From Capsicum annuum (taxonomy: Eukaryota > Streptophyta > Magnoliopsida > Solanales > Solanaceae): a stretch of DNA of 64,000 nt. Location of the stretch: NCBI RefSeq assembly GCF_002878395.1, contig NC_061121.1, positions 16,766,417-16,830,416 of the forward strand, read 5' to 3'. Below, piece by piece: positions 23,418-35,702 of this stretch. Below the pieces are notes generated by a model. It was not told the origin of the DNA and ran no database searches. It saw nothing but the letters and a program-made list of their open reading frames with translations. Position numbers and translations under genes: made by a program. The first letter of the stretch is position 1. Each line of letters opens with the position of its first letter.

Positions 23418-26400
23418 TCATGAAGTGAAAAGGTGCCAATGATGCTCCGAGGGTAAATCTTCTTTAATTTTTTCAAGTCTTTTTAGAATATCCAAAAATG
23501 AGGGTCTCTTGCTCATATCTGGTGCCCAACATTGCTCTACCAACCTGCAAAAAAAATGATTGGATTTAGCGAAGCAGAAGCAATGAGCTGCCCACCGTCA
23601 TTTTGCCTTGGAAAATAGCCGAAAGAAATGAACTTTGCAGTGCATATTATCAAACTTAAGGTAGCAAGAGGTCAAAAAAAGTATATCTCATATTTCACTT
23701 CACAAGAGATCTAGTGGATGCTTCTGTGTGATTGTCATATCAGTGGATGTGTGAATAACAATATAATTATAATAAGAAAACTAAAGACATGATCTCACAC
23801 CGGTTCTTTTTATTCCGAAACCCATCCAAAAACTGGATCGTTATAGAATCCAAGTTGTTCTACACCTATATTTTGGATTTTTTGTATCTGGTTAGCAAGT
23901 CTCCAAGGTGGTCTCCATTCTTTTACCAAATTCATCCGGACATCTATATTTACCAAACCATTCTGCAGATACCTCCACAAAGTTCCATCATTTTAATCTA
24001 AATTGAGATCTCCCTAAACCATAGGATAATTTTCCCATGCTCCAATTGCAAAGAACGTTTGCTGATTAAGTCTAATAACAAAGAACTTCCATATGTTGCC
24101 CCAGCAGTTAGAATGCCTACAGAGCTCACTGAAAGAGGACCTTCGCAGCAACTCAGCAAGTAATCTCACTTTTGGAAATTCCAGATATTCCACCCCTCCC
24201 TGTAATCTCTACCATGCTTTATTACCTTTGAATGCTTTCATCCAGTATAGTTCATCTTCTAACTGTGTGACATTTGTCCATGTTGAAGCCCACCCCGTTC
24301 AGTAATTTATGTAGTGTGTCAACAACAACAACAACAACAACAAACCAGTGTATTCCCACAAAGTGGGGTCTGGGGATGGTAAGATGTACGTAGTCCATAC
24401 CGCTACCTCCGGAGAGGTAGAGAGGCTGTTTCCGATAGACAAGGCATAGATTGTATTATTGTAAGGTGCTTCAAAAAATAGCGGGTATCAAAATCCAGTT
24501 TGGACTTACTCTTTCAATTCTGGGGTAAAACCTTTTGCCCTGAACATAGGCCTGTGTCCTTCTGACACATACTTTGCTGCTTCATATGGTTCATAGTGGG
24601 ATAATGGTGGATCACCCTCTAGCATCTGCACCAATAGAACATTCATTGACGAGTTATTTGTTTCATTGATCATGTTATTCCTAATCCTAACAGGCAGAGG
24701 CAGACACCAGAAGTTAGAATTACCTCATATAAGATCATTGCGAAAGAGAAAACATCAACCTTCTTGTCATACTTCCGGTGCTTGAAAACTTCAGGAGCCA
24801 TATAGCGGTCTAATTTTTAATTATAGAAAAAGATATCACAAATAAATAACTACATTTGAAAGAATGTGTGAAACAATTGAGGGAGGATTACGACATTGTC
24901 ACTTACAGCTCCCCGTCTCCCCAGTCATTTTATAGACATCATGGGAGTTCTGAACCCTGATTAGTTTGCTTAAACCAAAGTCTCCAACTTTCAAGTGGTC
25001 TGCATTGGCATTGACTAGAAGAACATTCCTAGAAACATCGACACATTCAGCACTAAAGCTAATTGAGTTATAACAGTAGCAGAGCCTTGAAGAGAAAAAA
25101 ACAGACCTGGGCTTTAGATCTCTGTGGATTATAACATTTGGCTCATTGTGAAGATAAGTCATGCCTCTGCCCACAGAAACATCAAACATTGCATAAATAA
25201 ACTAGCAATGCAATTTAAAAAAAAAAAAAAACTAGGCATTGGAATTTTGGTTAAATTGCCAGATAACTAAATCTCATAAATGGTATGCTACGGCTAAACT
25301 ATGCCACAGGTCAGAAAGATCTACTGAGAGTATAGTAACTTGTCAATGTTATGAGGACCATTTTCTGAATGCACATTTTTTGTATTTTCCCTACAACTAA
25401 TTCAACAGACTAGCTACTGTAAAAAAAGAAAAGTTTTGGACAGAAGGTAAACAGGAACAGAGTGAGCGACATTTAGTCCATCAATGATGCTTACCTACAT
25501 CAATCGGTGTGAATAGGCAACTCAAAACATAGCTTACATGAGTTTCATGAATCAAAAGGCATCAAGAGAATTTTGCGTTTTCCTAGGAAAATGGAATATG
25601 AAATGCTACCAATTAATCATACTACCTTGCTATATCCATAGCAAAATTGATTGCTGTAGATGAACTAAGAGCACCTTTTTCCTTGAGGTGCTGATGCAGA
25701 TCGCCCTACAACAAATATATGCACCAAATCAGAACAGGTACATCAAGATAAAGAGATTCAATGTTCAATCAAATATAGAGGAAATACAAAACCACATACC
25801 CCCCTTAAGTATTCAGTTATTAACATTAAGGGCTTTTTCTCAGTAACAGCTCCAAGAAACTGCACTATATTTGGATGACGGAGCTTCACCAGCAAATTTA
25901 CCTCATGCCTGAAATCCTGACTGCATGAAAGGAATTAAATAAGGCAGAATCAGTAGCAAAGTAAAGTATCAAAAATTAATTACTGCAGCAGGTTATATAA
26001 ATCTGTATCAAGTTTAAAGAGACCATTGTGAATTAAGAATACTGACAGCCTTTGGGTAACATGTGAATCTTCTTGATCCACTTAAATTCCAGTTCCGCTA
26101 AAATATTAGCTGAGTAAAGATTCTTTATAACTAGAATGTGATTTATTGACGATTAGAGGATGTGACATGCTTGCAAAAATAGCATCTTCTAGTTATTGTT
26201 TTGTTCAATGATGTAGAGAACTTTAAAAGTCAAAAACTAACAGATGAGACCAAAGATAAGCTCCTGTCCTCCTTCTCCTCCCCCTCGGCACCCACCCCCA
26301 AGAGAAAAAATGTGAAACTTGACAACAACAGAAGCCAGCACAACATATCAGAATCATATATACAGGATATTGTAGTGCTAACCCCACAACAGAACTTACA

Positions 26401-29400
26401 TCACCAATCGATCATCCGAAAGGTTTGGGAGGATGCGTTTAACAGCTACTGGTGTTCCACGCCAACAAGCTTTTAAGATCTCACCAAAAGACCCCTATCA
26501 AAATCAGCCGCCATATTAGATACATAAATGGCAACCTCGCTAGCATATCGTTATCCATGATAAAAAAAAATAGAATAAGCAATTAGAATTCAAGCATGAC
26601 AGCATCAAAAATAAATAGTTAAAAAATAAGAAGGTTGAAGCAAAATGGACAGACAACTTCACAGCAGAGACTGTCCCACTTCTTTCTTGTAAGTTTAGGA
26701 ATTTAGTAACGGCATCAAAAAGGTTAATATAGAATCATCTCATCCAGTTCTTAGACTATAGATATTATATAAAAATACCAAAGGGAAGCTTCAGTTGAAA
26801 AACACCCAGACCGACGGTTCCAAGCACAAAAATAGTCCAGCTTTCCTGATTCTGAGGCACTTTCTGTTTTGGAATGCACATACAATGTTTTGTTTTTTGA
26901 TAACCGTGGTCTCTGGGCCAGCTTGCGCACCTCGACTAAATCCACGGGATACCTACCACCTCCCACCAGCATCAGGTACCAGATAACTTTGTCTACCTAG
27001 GCTAGAACAGATGGGAAGAAATCACCTAGTGTTTGGTGCTTGTCTTTGCTGGGGATTGAACTGGTGCTCATCCCAACTTCATTGAACCACTAGGCCACAA
27101 CATTGGGTGCTAAACAAATTATATCGAGTACAACTATTTACACCTTTTGAAATTCAAAAAACTTAGCATAGTCGAGATTTTTCATTCAACAACACCCCAC
27201 AGAACAAGTGTTAGCTTAACCATCATAAACTCGCTTCAATTGCTTTTACTTGGGAGAAACCTCCTAAAACGGAACAAACAAGGGAACACCAAAATTAGTC
27301 CAAAAAACAGTCCACAAAATGGAAGAAATCCGTGAACCCTTTTGGAGACCAAGTCTCGGCTTCCTAAGAACACAATAACAAGAAGATAACAAGGTGTTGA
27401 TTACACCAAATCAGCGGACAACAAACTAGATTAACAACATAAGATGATGAACAAGAAGACACAAGATTCGGATTTAACAATAACAACAAGAACACAAGAT
27501 TACAACACAAACACTAAACAAGATTACAAGAAGGTAAAATGATAGATAGATAGACCACATGAAGGTATAACTTAAGAACCCAAGAATGGACACTCTTGGA
27601 CCCTTAACACTACACACAACAATAAATCTATCTCTTACGTGACACAAGATCGGATTCCACCTCTCTAGCATCAACGTTTCCAAGCAAGCAACAACAAAAG
27701 AGAATCCACCCTATTGTTGTATCCTAGTTTCGGTGGTCACTCTTCTCACTAGAGAGAGCTTGTTACAAGTCTTACAAGACTCCCAAATATCATCCAAAAA
27801 CTAAACTAAAAACCCTATAATGTTCCTTTTATAGCTATAACAAAATATAAGTTAAAATGACCAAAAGGCCCTTCAAAGAGTGGGCACCCATCTAGTGTAA
27901 TTTATGGGCTGATTTGGGTGCATTTTGGACCTCTTTTACACTTCAATTGCACGTGCCAAGGCTCGGGTCCAACACGCACTCTCCTAAGTCCATATCCGTG
28001 ATTATTCCCGTATCATCCTCTCCATCTTGAGAGGAATTTGTCCACAAATTCACGGCTTCACCTCATTCAATTGGTCACTTCAAAGGAAACCTACTCAAAA
28101 ACAGTCCGCAAAACATGAAGAGCCCGAAAGCTCAATAATAACAAGGGACGTATCAAAAAACGAGCTAAAAACAGCCCACAAGAAATGCACAAAAACAGTC
28201 CACAAGCTAGCCAAACCCGAGAGCATAATGACAATAAGTCTCGGATCCAACATCTTCATTTTGACCCTCGGCCTCCTCTCCCTCTTGAGATTGGCCTTCA
28301 ATCTCATCCGACTCAAGTCTCCTTCTATCATATAAGCATCGCCGTAGACTCCATATCCTTCATGTCTCTCTCTACCATGTTCCTCTTCTTGGATGTGTCA
28401 GTTTTTGGAAAGGGAAGTTTTGGTTGAGAGGCTCGATTTGGTAACGTGGAGCTTCGGTTGTGGAGCTTGGATGGGAGGAAATTGGCTTCCAAGTCCTCCT
28501 TGTTGGACTTGATCAACTTGTGGGGGAAGAAGTGGTCTATCTTGTTCTCGATTTTGAGGGCTATTTGGAGCTTGGCTTGTGGTATTATGTGGTTGTCTTG
28601 GAGGATTGGTCATTGGAAGTAAAGTTTCGGGAGTAAAAGCACGAGAGTTCCTTCGACTCTCCATTCGATCCAACCACTCACGCATAGTTACCACATCCGA
28701 GTCAATTTTGTTAAGACCCGCATTTGCCCTAGCAAGGTCTCGGGACAAAGTATCAAGGAGGACCAAAATGGTTTCCATTATGGCCAAGAAGTTACCTACA
28801 AAACAACAAACAAGTTAGTTGTACAAGAATGGTCCTTACACTGCCTCTCTATTGTTTTGGCTCTCGGATTTTTTTTTCTCCCTTTGATCTCACAAGTGTC
28901 GTAACCTTGCTTGTACTCCGTGAGGCAGTAAGAGGTGGACCAAGTATTACAACGACTCAAAAGGATAAGACACACAAAGGAACGTATACACGAAGGACGG
29001 TTTCAAAACTAACTTACAATCTAAAACTAGCTTGTAAGTTAGTAATGGAATCAACAAACGAAACTAAAGAAACAACACAATGAAACTAGAAGATCAAATT
29101 TTGAGCTTAAAATTTTCGTGTGAACAGTAACTTGGGTGACATCGCATCATACCATTGGTCACGGCCCCATAATTAGTCACTAGTTGAAGTTTACAAACTT
29201 TAGTTACTATGTAATGGAAACAATTGGTTTTGGAGGGAAAGTATATGTCTTAAATCCCGTTTAAGTCTAATCTTCAAAAGGCAAGACTTGACTTTGTACA
29301 ATTCCCACAAAATAAGGTCCCTTGAAACAAGAAAAATGGTTGAAAATTAGATGTTAAGTCAAGAAAGTGATGGCTCAAGTCTTCTCACAAACAACTTTAC

Positions 29401-32400
29401 AACTTGTAGGTTCACCTTTTTGAATCTATGTTACACTTTGGTTGTCTTAAGTTGTAAGGTGAGATAAAGAACAGGATGAACACCACAACAAACTTCAAGA
29501 ACAAATCAATAACACAACAACAATTTCCACCCCACAGCAAACATCAACACACATCACGGCCAATTTTAGTGTCAACACACGGCCAAGGTTCTTTTTGGTG
29601 TTGTATTTCGGTTTTAGCAAGGGTGAAGGTTGTGATGAATGCCAAGAACTCAACAACAACTTTATCAAGAGCAACAAAAACACCAACAACATCCAACTAT
29701 AACAAGAAGTCCACACGTCCAAGAACAACAACTTCAACACACGGCCATGGTCTTGTTCACAACAACAACATCAATTTTTTTAAAGCTCAAATCTAGATCG
29801 ACTCAAAGTGTTAATGGACAAGAATACTAACACTTGAAACAACAACACAAGCAAAATAAATCCTAGACCTAGACACACAACATTCGGCCAAGATACAACA
29901 ACAAGAAGTTCAACTTCTCGGCCAAGATCTCAAGCTCAAGAACACATCTTTCTTTCCTTTTTTTATTTTTTTATTTTCTTAGCAAGAAAGCCTAAGATTG
30001 GTATTGTAAGAACAAAACCAAAGATGGCTTTGATACCAAATGATACGGAACAAACAAGGGAACACCAAAATTAGTCCAAAACACAGTCCACAAAATGGAA
30101 GAAATCCGTGAACCCTTTTGGAGACCAAATCTCGGCTTCCTAAGAACACAATAACAAGAAGATAACAAGGTGTTTATTACACCAAATCAGCGGACAACAA
30201 ACTAGATTAACAACATAAAATGATGAACAAGAAGACACAAGATTCGGATTTAACAATAACAACAAGAACACAAGATTACAACACAAACACTAAACAAGAT
30301 TACAAGAAGGTAAAATAATAGATAGATAGACCACATGAAGGTATAACTTAAGAACCCAAGAATGGACACTCTTGGACCCTTAACACTACACACAACAATA
30401 AATCTATCTCTTACGTGACACAAGATCGGATTCCACCTCTCCAGCATCAACGTTTCCAAGCAAGCAACAACAAAAGAGAATCCACCCTATTGTTGTATCC
30501 TAGTTTCGGTGGTCACTCTTCTCACTAGAGAGAGAGCTTGTTACAAGTCTTACAAGACTCCCAAATATCATCCAAAAACTAAACTAAAAACCCTACAATG
30601 TTCCTTTTATAGCTATAACAAAATATAAGTTAAAACAACCAAAAGGCCCTTCAAAGAGTGGGCACCCATCTAGTGTAATTTATGGGCTGATTTGGGTGCA
30701 TTTTGGGCCTCTTTTACACTTCCATTGCACGTGCCAAGGCTCGGGTCCAACACGCACTCTCCTAAGTCCATATCCGTGATTATTCCCGTATCACTCCTCA
30801 CAAAACACTATCCGTCATGCACTAATACAACACAGATTAACATATTTTATTAAAAAAACTCTAAAAAAAGGCTCAACAGTAGCCATCTTTGCATAGTACA
30901 GTTGCCACTTCATTTGAAATGATACCGGACAGGGTAGCTTAAACAGATTCAATTAACCTCCAACAAGCTTATTAGCAGCACTTCTAGTTTAGCAAAACAT
31001 ACCTTTCCAATCATAGCAGAATTTGAGAAGTCCAGCTCAGTAGGATCAATCTCCCAATCACACTTATTTGGAAGAGGAGGGGCAACAGCCCTTGGTTCAA
31101 AGTGGCTTCCATTTTGTCCCTGTAGCATATATTAAAACATTAAAGGCTATTAAAGACTAATCCTAAGAACTCAAAGACACCATATCTTGAAGAGGCAGAA
31201 CATGCATAAGGTAAGAGAGATGTTCAGTAACTTTTTAAGAATTGAATTGAATGTCCTGATTCCAATGCTGTTAGCTTATTTTCATGTTATAATAGCGGCG
31301 ACCAATAACTATTAACTCTTGGCTCATTCTTCAGGCGAGAGCTCCAATCAGTTATTTGCCAAAAGTAAAAGATTTTTGCCCAACTCAGGTAAACGATCTC
31401 CTAATCATGCCATCAATCTGCATATGGTCTGGGTCATCATCTGGCAGCTGTCTCTTTCTTAGGTAATCAAGAATCAACATGACCGAAATGGCGAATATGT
31501 CATGTCTTAAGAAGAGAAAAGGCCCCAGGCAAAGATTCACTGTTGCTAAAGGTGAAAACTATAGAAAAGTATCAAGGTTTTGCTAGGAGTTTAAGCCCAA
31601 AGGTGAATGCGAAGGAAATCGATAAAGTAAAAAATTTTGTGGATGTGGGAAATTCTACCATATATAAGTAGAATACCAAAAAGAAAAGAGCTTACGGAAC
31701 AATGTGGGCATAATAAGTGTGTGATACAAGAAAGCATATCTATGCAAATATCTACAATTGAATGGTGAGAGGAATTGAAAAGAATCATAATTAAGTGAAT
31801 AATGCAAAGTAAAAATTATGTCAATCAGGTTTGACAGCCATTTTAAATAATTGATCCAGACGAAAATATTCTTTAATGAAAATCTAGATGCTGCATTTTT
31901 TTTTTCTTTTAAATGGGGCCACCTAGTGCACACCTCGACTAATCCATCATTCCATTTGGTGTCCTTTTTCATCCCACAAACACAGATACCGGGTAAACCT
32001 AATCAACACGGCCAGAGCAGATGAGCCAAATTGAGTAGTTTTAGGTTTATCAATTTTAGATTTACTCACTAGTTTTCCCATGCTAAGTTTCTAATTTCCA
32101 ATTCCTAACAACTAACATATGATTCCATATCCTTGACTTTTTTTTGGAGTGGATGAAGTCTTCCATAAGATTTGCTCAACGATCATTATATCACTTGCTG
32201 GTTTTTCATCTGTTCAGCAGCCCACACTTCACGATAGAAAAGTCAGTTCGTTGGAACTTGTGCACTCTTAGAACCTTGGTGATTACACCATAACGGCATA
32301 ACCACTATCTAAGAAAGGCAAAGCGCCCAAATTACGCTACACCTAGCTTTATAATAACTGCAAATCACAAGATCAGTTAGTGTCAAATTAGGCTTTGGGC

Positions 32401-35400
32401 CAGACTCACACCACAAAAACTAGCTCAAATAAAGGAAGATTGCCGAAGTCTTATAAGGAGCCCAGGATAACATTAATTTACCGATATGGGTCATTTCATT
32501 CATCACCCCCTTTCACGCCCAGATCTGGACATTCTTTTGGGTTTCCATTGTCCAGTCAAGTATGTACACACTCGCAGATTGGGGTACTTCCAACCCCCGC
32601 AACGGTCCAGTGCTCTGAGGGCCCACGTCGAGCTTGGCTCTGATACCATGTCAAATTACGCTTTGGACCTTAACTCACACCCCAAAAGCCATCTCGGAGA
32701 AGGATTGCCCAAGCCTTATATGGAGCCCAAGATACCACTCATTTATTGATGTGGGACACTTCATTCTTTTTTTTTTTGGATCAAGAGGACACTTCATTCA
32801 TTTGTTAGTTAATAAACAACTTCACTAGTTCATCAAGACCTGGATGGCTGGATGGAAACAGAGCTAGGAGCCTGATAAATATGCTAGCTAATATATCTTT
32901 TAACCTAATAAGAAGTTAATGCATTAAATGCTGATAAATCCAGGCTTTTGCAAATGGCAAACGACCATTACGAGAAATTAGAGATATCAAAAGGAAAAGG
33001 AATGTAACTCACATAAGATAGCCCACCATATGTCATTAACAATTCAATCATGCCAGATTTCTTAGCACCTTCTGCATCAGCTAGAGGCTGTCACAGACAA
33101 TTGGAAACTTGGATCAACACAGCAGATTAGTGAAATTCATTCAAGAGTCAACGATTGCATAGATAAATTAGTGTGACAACTCACAACAGGCACATGGAAA
33201 AATTTAAAACACAGATGAATATGCGATACCAGAGAGATATGAAAGGGAACTGACTCTCCTAGGGAAAACAAATCATAGTGTTTTTCAGATAGCACTCTGA
33301 ACAATCAATTGGATTACGAATGCCTCTAAACAAGGTCAGTTATGACTAACCAGTTTTTAGAGTAAAAACATTTCCAATACTTACAGAATAACATGAATGG
33401 ATGGGAACCAAGGTTGTGTGATGTATCCTAGTGGTCAATGAAGTGGGAGAAAAATCTTGGAGATTAGGGCTTAAATCCCAACAAAAACAAAAATCGCTAG
33501 GTGATTTCTTGTCATCTGCCTAAGCCTTTATGTGCAAAGTTACCCGATACATGTTCTAGTGGGAGGCAGCAGGTACCTAGTGAACCAATTGAGGTTTTGT
33601 AAGCTTGGCACAGAAAACACCATTGTCAGATAATTATATAAGATAACATGTCTGAAAGGAAAGGAGGATTAGCTGTTTATTACCTTTGTAAAACTTTTTG
33701 CCATTTCCTTTTCCAATCATTCTGCTTTCCATAGCAATAATCTTTTTTTGATAATCGAAGAACCTGTAGTTTCCACCTTCAAAGCTCATAGGATAACACA
33801 ACCACCACCTCTTTACTCTTCTCCACTTAAATACTAGTCTTAATTCACTAATCTGATTCTAACTCATAATGAGCATCTAGCACACATCTCATGCAACAAG
33901 AAAAGTACTCCAGCATTCTCTTTTAATTTTTCCTTCTAGTTTATATCATTGTACTTCTTGCTAAGCCTAAATGTGCTCAAATCAAAATTAAGACAAACAG
34001 TAATAGTACAGATAATATATCAAATACTTGTCATTGTTTAAACTGGTATTTTCAGAAATCTGAAATCCAGTTATAATTAGTACTCCCTCCATTCCAATTT
34101 ATGTGGCACCATTCAAATTTCGAGATTCAAACTAGTCTTTGTTTGACCGTAAGTTTTTCTTATCTTTTAAATTTATTGAATTGTCAATTATTGTGACTTA
34201 TACTACTTTTTTCCGTAGTTTTCGAATATGTCACTCATATTTCAAACAATTTAAAGATTTCATGCCGAATTCACGGTTGAAAGTAAACGGTTTGAATCTC
34301 GAATCGAACCATGTCACATAAATTGGGTCAGGGGGAGTATCAAACAGTTAACCAACCTAAACCACATGAATTTCACTGGTAACATCCCGTATACTTTTAG
34401 ACTCGTGATTGCAAATTATCACAAGACATTATTTAATAGCTAAACACTCAAATTCAAACCTGATGCTTATATTTTTGTTTCATAACAAGAGAAGCTGAAA
34501 CTTCAGTAAGATTCAAGAGATCAAATACTATCACAGTTTTGCTCCAAAAATCAGTATAAAGTAAGCATATCACAGTGCAACTACCAATTATCAGTTTCAT
34601 ATACACACTGTTGATTCATATACACCATTTTGTTGTTGCTATTGCTTCCATATTAGTTGCTATGTTGTCTTCACTGTCGTTTTTCCTTTTCATATCTACT
34701 TTGATTTGTAATACTCAAGCCGAGTGTCCTCTTGAAACAGCCTCTCTACCACGTAGCAGAGGTAGTGGTAATGTCTGTATACACTCTACTCTCGTAGTCT
34801 TAAATATTTGTTTCAAGAGATCAACAACTATCAAAATTTTGCTACAAATTACAGTTCTACTACAAATAATCATTTCCATACACACAAAAAAAGTCGTACA
34901 ACTGTCCAACAACAAGCAAATGCACAAATATTACCTTATTTCTCCACCAATCCTGGAAACTCGCACACATGATATTTCAGATATGATGTAAACAAATTAC
35001 AGTTATAGTTTTATTATTAGTTACCATCTCCATATATACACAAAAAAACTAATACAACTGTACAACAACAAGATGTAAATTTCAGTAAGATTCATGAGAT
35101 CAACACCTATCACAAAGTTTTGCTCCAAATTACAGTTTTACCACCGATCATCAATTCCATATACACACACAAAGTGTAATACAATAAGCAAAAATGCACA
35201 ATTTTTACCGTATTTCTCCAGCGATCCTGAGCGTTGACATCAGCGCCATAGTCAATCAAGCATTTAGCCACATCGATCCATCCATGTAACGCAGCAACAT
35301 GCAGTGGAGTACGATTATCGTAATCTCTAGCTTGTACAAGTGTCCGATCTTCTTCTAGAAGCTTCTTAACCGCATTCGCATCGTTATGATGAGCGTGCCA

Positions 35401-35526
35401 TAGTATCTGTGATGTTTTGCTTACTCTTGACTTTTCCTTTTTCTTCTCCGTTGGTATTAACGCCGGTGATTCTCCGGCGCCGGCGCCGGTGGCAGATGAG
35501 CCGGAGCTTCCTTCGCTTGCGCTCAT
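23418..35526 (-). CDS. VIK: Ankyrin-repeat protein kinase, VH1-interacting kinase (VIK) family
   Basis: Eleven exons (high to low): 35526-35209, 33087-33013, 31119-31003, 26494-26400, 25920-25800, 25705-25626, 25166-25107, 25028-24907, 24809-24724, 24625-24510, 23544-23418. All introns are GT-AG and phases join to 438 residues without a stop, the usual VIK length. Residues 35-106 hold ankyrin repeats (DNRTPLHVAALHGW, YGADVNAQDRW). The kinase domain has GKGSFGE (169-175), catalytic lysine in VAVK (K189), HRDLKP (D285), DFG (D305) and APE (334-336), so it looks active. It ends HHWHLFTS. Known family role: a cytosolic kinase that binds the vascular receptor kinase VH1/BRL2 and acts in vein patterning, hormone signalling and phosphorylation of a vacuolar sugar transporter. 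The start at 35526 is chosen by family resemblance; an in-frame Met at 35586 would add 20 residues. Introns 1-3 and 10 carry transposons. Confidence 0.93.
24318..24455 (-). mobile_element. TS-type SINE / RTE LINE 3' end in VIK intron 10
   Basis: Starts with (CAA)n on the plus strand, then the complement of GGGAATACACTGG, CCCCAGACCCCAC and GAGGTAG...AGCCTCTCTACC. The LINE at 43.9-49.1 kb ends with the same phrases and (TTG)n. This is therefore a 5'-truncated copy sharing the RTE/TS-SINE 3' tail, inserted on the same strand as the kinase gene. Confidence 0.75.
26925..27110 (-). mobile_element. tRNA-derived SINE, copy A (VIK intron 3)
   Basis: Minus strand: head GCACCCAATGTTGTGGCC, an A-box-like TGGCCTAGTGG, a B-box-like GTTCAATCCC, then CTAGGTGATTTCTTCCCATCTG, and a tail GGTATCCCGTGG...GAGGTGCG followed by an A-rich stretch. 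These pol III boxes mark it as a tRNA-derived SINE. Two more copies of the family lie at 31890-32025 and 33405-33610. Confidence 0.75.
27266..28015 (-). repeat. 3' LTR of the intronic element
   Basis: Nearly identical to 30041-30793. Its first bases have mutated from TGATACGG to AAAACGG next to the target duplication. A 69-codon frame (27683-27474) is repeated in the other LTR at 30459-30250 and is not a gene. Confidence 0.92.
28398..28787 (-). CDS. Gag-like ORF of the non-autonomous element
   Basis: A frame of 129 codons on the element's coding strand. The N-terminal half is helical and charged (LSRDLARANAGLNKIDSD, MREWLDRMESRRN). The C-terminal half is Pro/Gln-rich. This resembles the N-terminal leader of plant Ty3/gypsy gag proteins, without the retrotransposon gag core or a zinc knuckle. 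It may be a truncated gag (a TR-GAG-like arrangement); function is not proven. Confidence 0.4.
   Translation of the reverse strand: MAIMETILVLLDTLSRDLARANAGLNKIDSDVVTMREWLDRMESRRNSRAFTPETLLPMTNPPRQPHNTTSQAPNSPQNREQDRPLLPPQVDQVQQGGLGSQFPPIQAPQPKLHVTKSSLSTKTSLSKN
28830..30040. other. CAA-rich leader of the intronic element
   Basis: Between the gag-like frame and the 5' LTR. The part from 29480 to 29960 is dominated by CAA/AACA repeats. The primer site lies at 30026-30040. Short frames here are repeat translations. Confidence 0.6.
30041..30793 (-). repeat. 5' LTR of the intronic element
   Basis: Intact ends TGATACGG and CCGTATCA, followed by CTCCT. As the element's 5' LTR it carries the promoter side and would transcribe in the same direction as the host kinase gene. 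Confidence 0.92.
31890..32025 (-). mobile_element. SINE copy B, 5'-truncated (VIK intron 2)
   Basis: Contains CACACCTCGACTAATCCA and GATACCGGGTAA, the tail half of copy A, with a T-rich run (minus A-tail) at 31896-31912. The tRNA-like head is missing. Confidence 0.6.
32381..32803 (-). mobile_element. TRIM retrotransposon (VIK intron 2)
   Basis: Two short direct repeats: 32381-32505 and 32649-32803. Both start TGTCAAATTA on the plus strand. On the minus strand the right copy is followed at once by TGGTATCAGAGCC, a perfect initiator-Met primer site. A purine tract (GTGAAAGGGGG) precedes the left copy. The 5-bp duplication GTTAG flanks it (32376-32380, 32804-32808). The right LTR contains an extra poly-T insertion with a short duplication of GGACACTTCATTC. 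There is no coding capacity, as expected for a TRIM. Confidence 0.85.
33405..33610 (+). mobile_element. SINE copy C (VIK intron 2)
   Basis: Same family as copy A but on the plus strand: GTATCCTAGTGGTCAATGAA (A box region), CTTAAATCCC (decayed B box), CTAGGTGATTTCTTGTCATCTG, GTGGGAGGCAGCAGGTACC. It is more diverged than copy A. Confidence 0.65.
34083..34337. mobile_element. Stowaway MITE (VIK intron 1)
   Basis: Termini CTCCCTCCATTCCAATTTATG and, inverted, CATAAATTGGGTCAGGGGGAG, each next to TA (34081-34082, 34338-34339). The inner TIR continues with TGGCAC/GTCACA and AAATTTCGAGATTCAAAC/GTTTGAATCTCGAAT. A near-textbook copy of about 255 bp. Confidence 0.9.
34815..35237. repeat. 274-bp tandem duplication covering the end of VIK exon 1
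   Basis: Block 34815-34963 recurs at about 35096-35237 (shared phrases TTTTGCT-CAAATTACAGTT, CCATA-ACACA, AGCAAA-TGCACAA). Both include a TTACC donor complement followed by TATTTCTCCA-C-AATCCTG. In the right copy this is the real end of exon 1. In the left copy it is a decayed duplicate of about 28 exon bases plus donor, within intron 1. Weaker partial copies lie at about 34480-34610 and 35000-35060. Confidence 0.75.
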
Positions 35527-35702
35527 TTGGATCGGTAAAATGGATTGCTCGTGTGTTCCGTTTCTCTTTTTTGAATGTGTGTACAAGAGTTAGTTTACTT
35601 TTGAGTTTCCCTATTTATTTGGGAGCAATAAAGGGAACAAATTGAATTTCTTTTTTTTTTCTTAAAGAAATGTGATTAATGGATATTCTTTCTTTTTTGG
35701 GT

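Larger units (their letters stand above)
27266..30793 (-). mobile_element. Non-autonomous LTR retrotransposon inside VIK intron 3
   Basis: LTRs of about 750 bp (27266-28015 and 30041-30793) end TGATACGG/CCGTATCA and are flanked by the 5-bp duplication CTCCT (27261-27265 and 30794-30798). On the minus strand a primer site TTTGGTATCAAAGCC adjoins the right LTR and a purine tract (AGATGGAGAGGA) adjoins the left, so it reads leftwards, like the kinase gene. The 2-kb interior has one gag-like frame and CAA-rich filler, with no pol. The LTRs differ at only a few sites, so the insertion is fairly recent. A solo LTR of the same family lies at 45102-45859. Confidence 0.92.

Noticed and set aside
27474..27683. 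69-codon frame, repeated at 30250-30459
   Set aside because: Both copies lie at the same place in the two LTRs of the intronic element, so it is LTR sequence.
32395..32828. Three short plus-strand frames
   Set aside because: They are translations of the TRIM element, which has no coding capacity.
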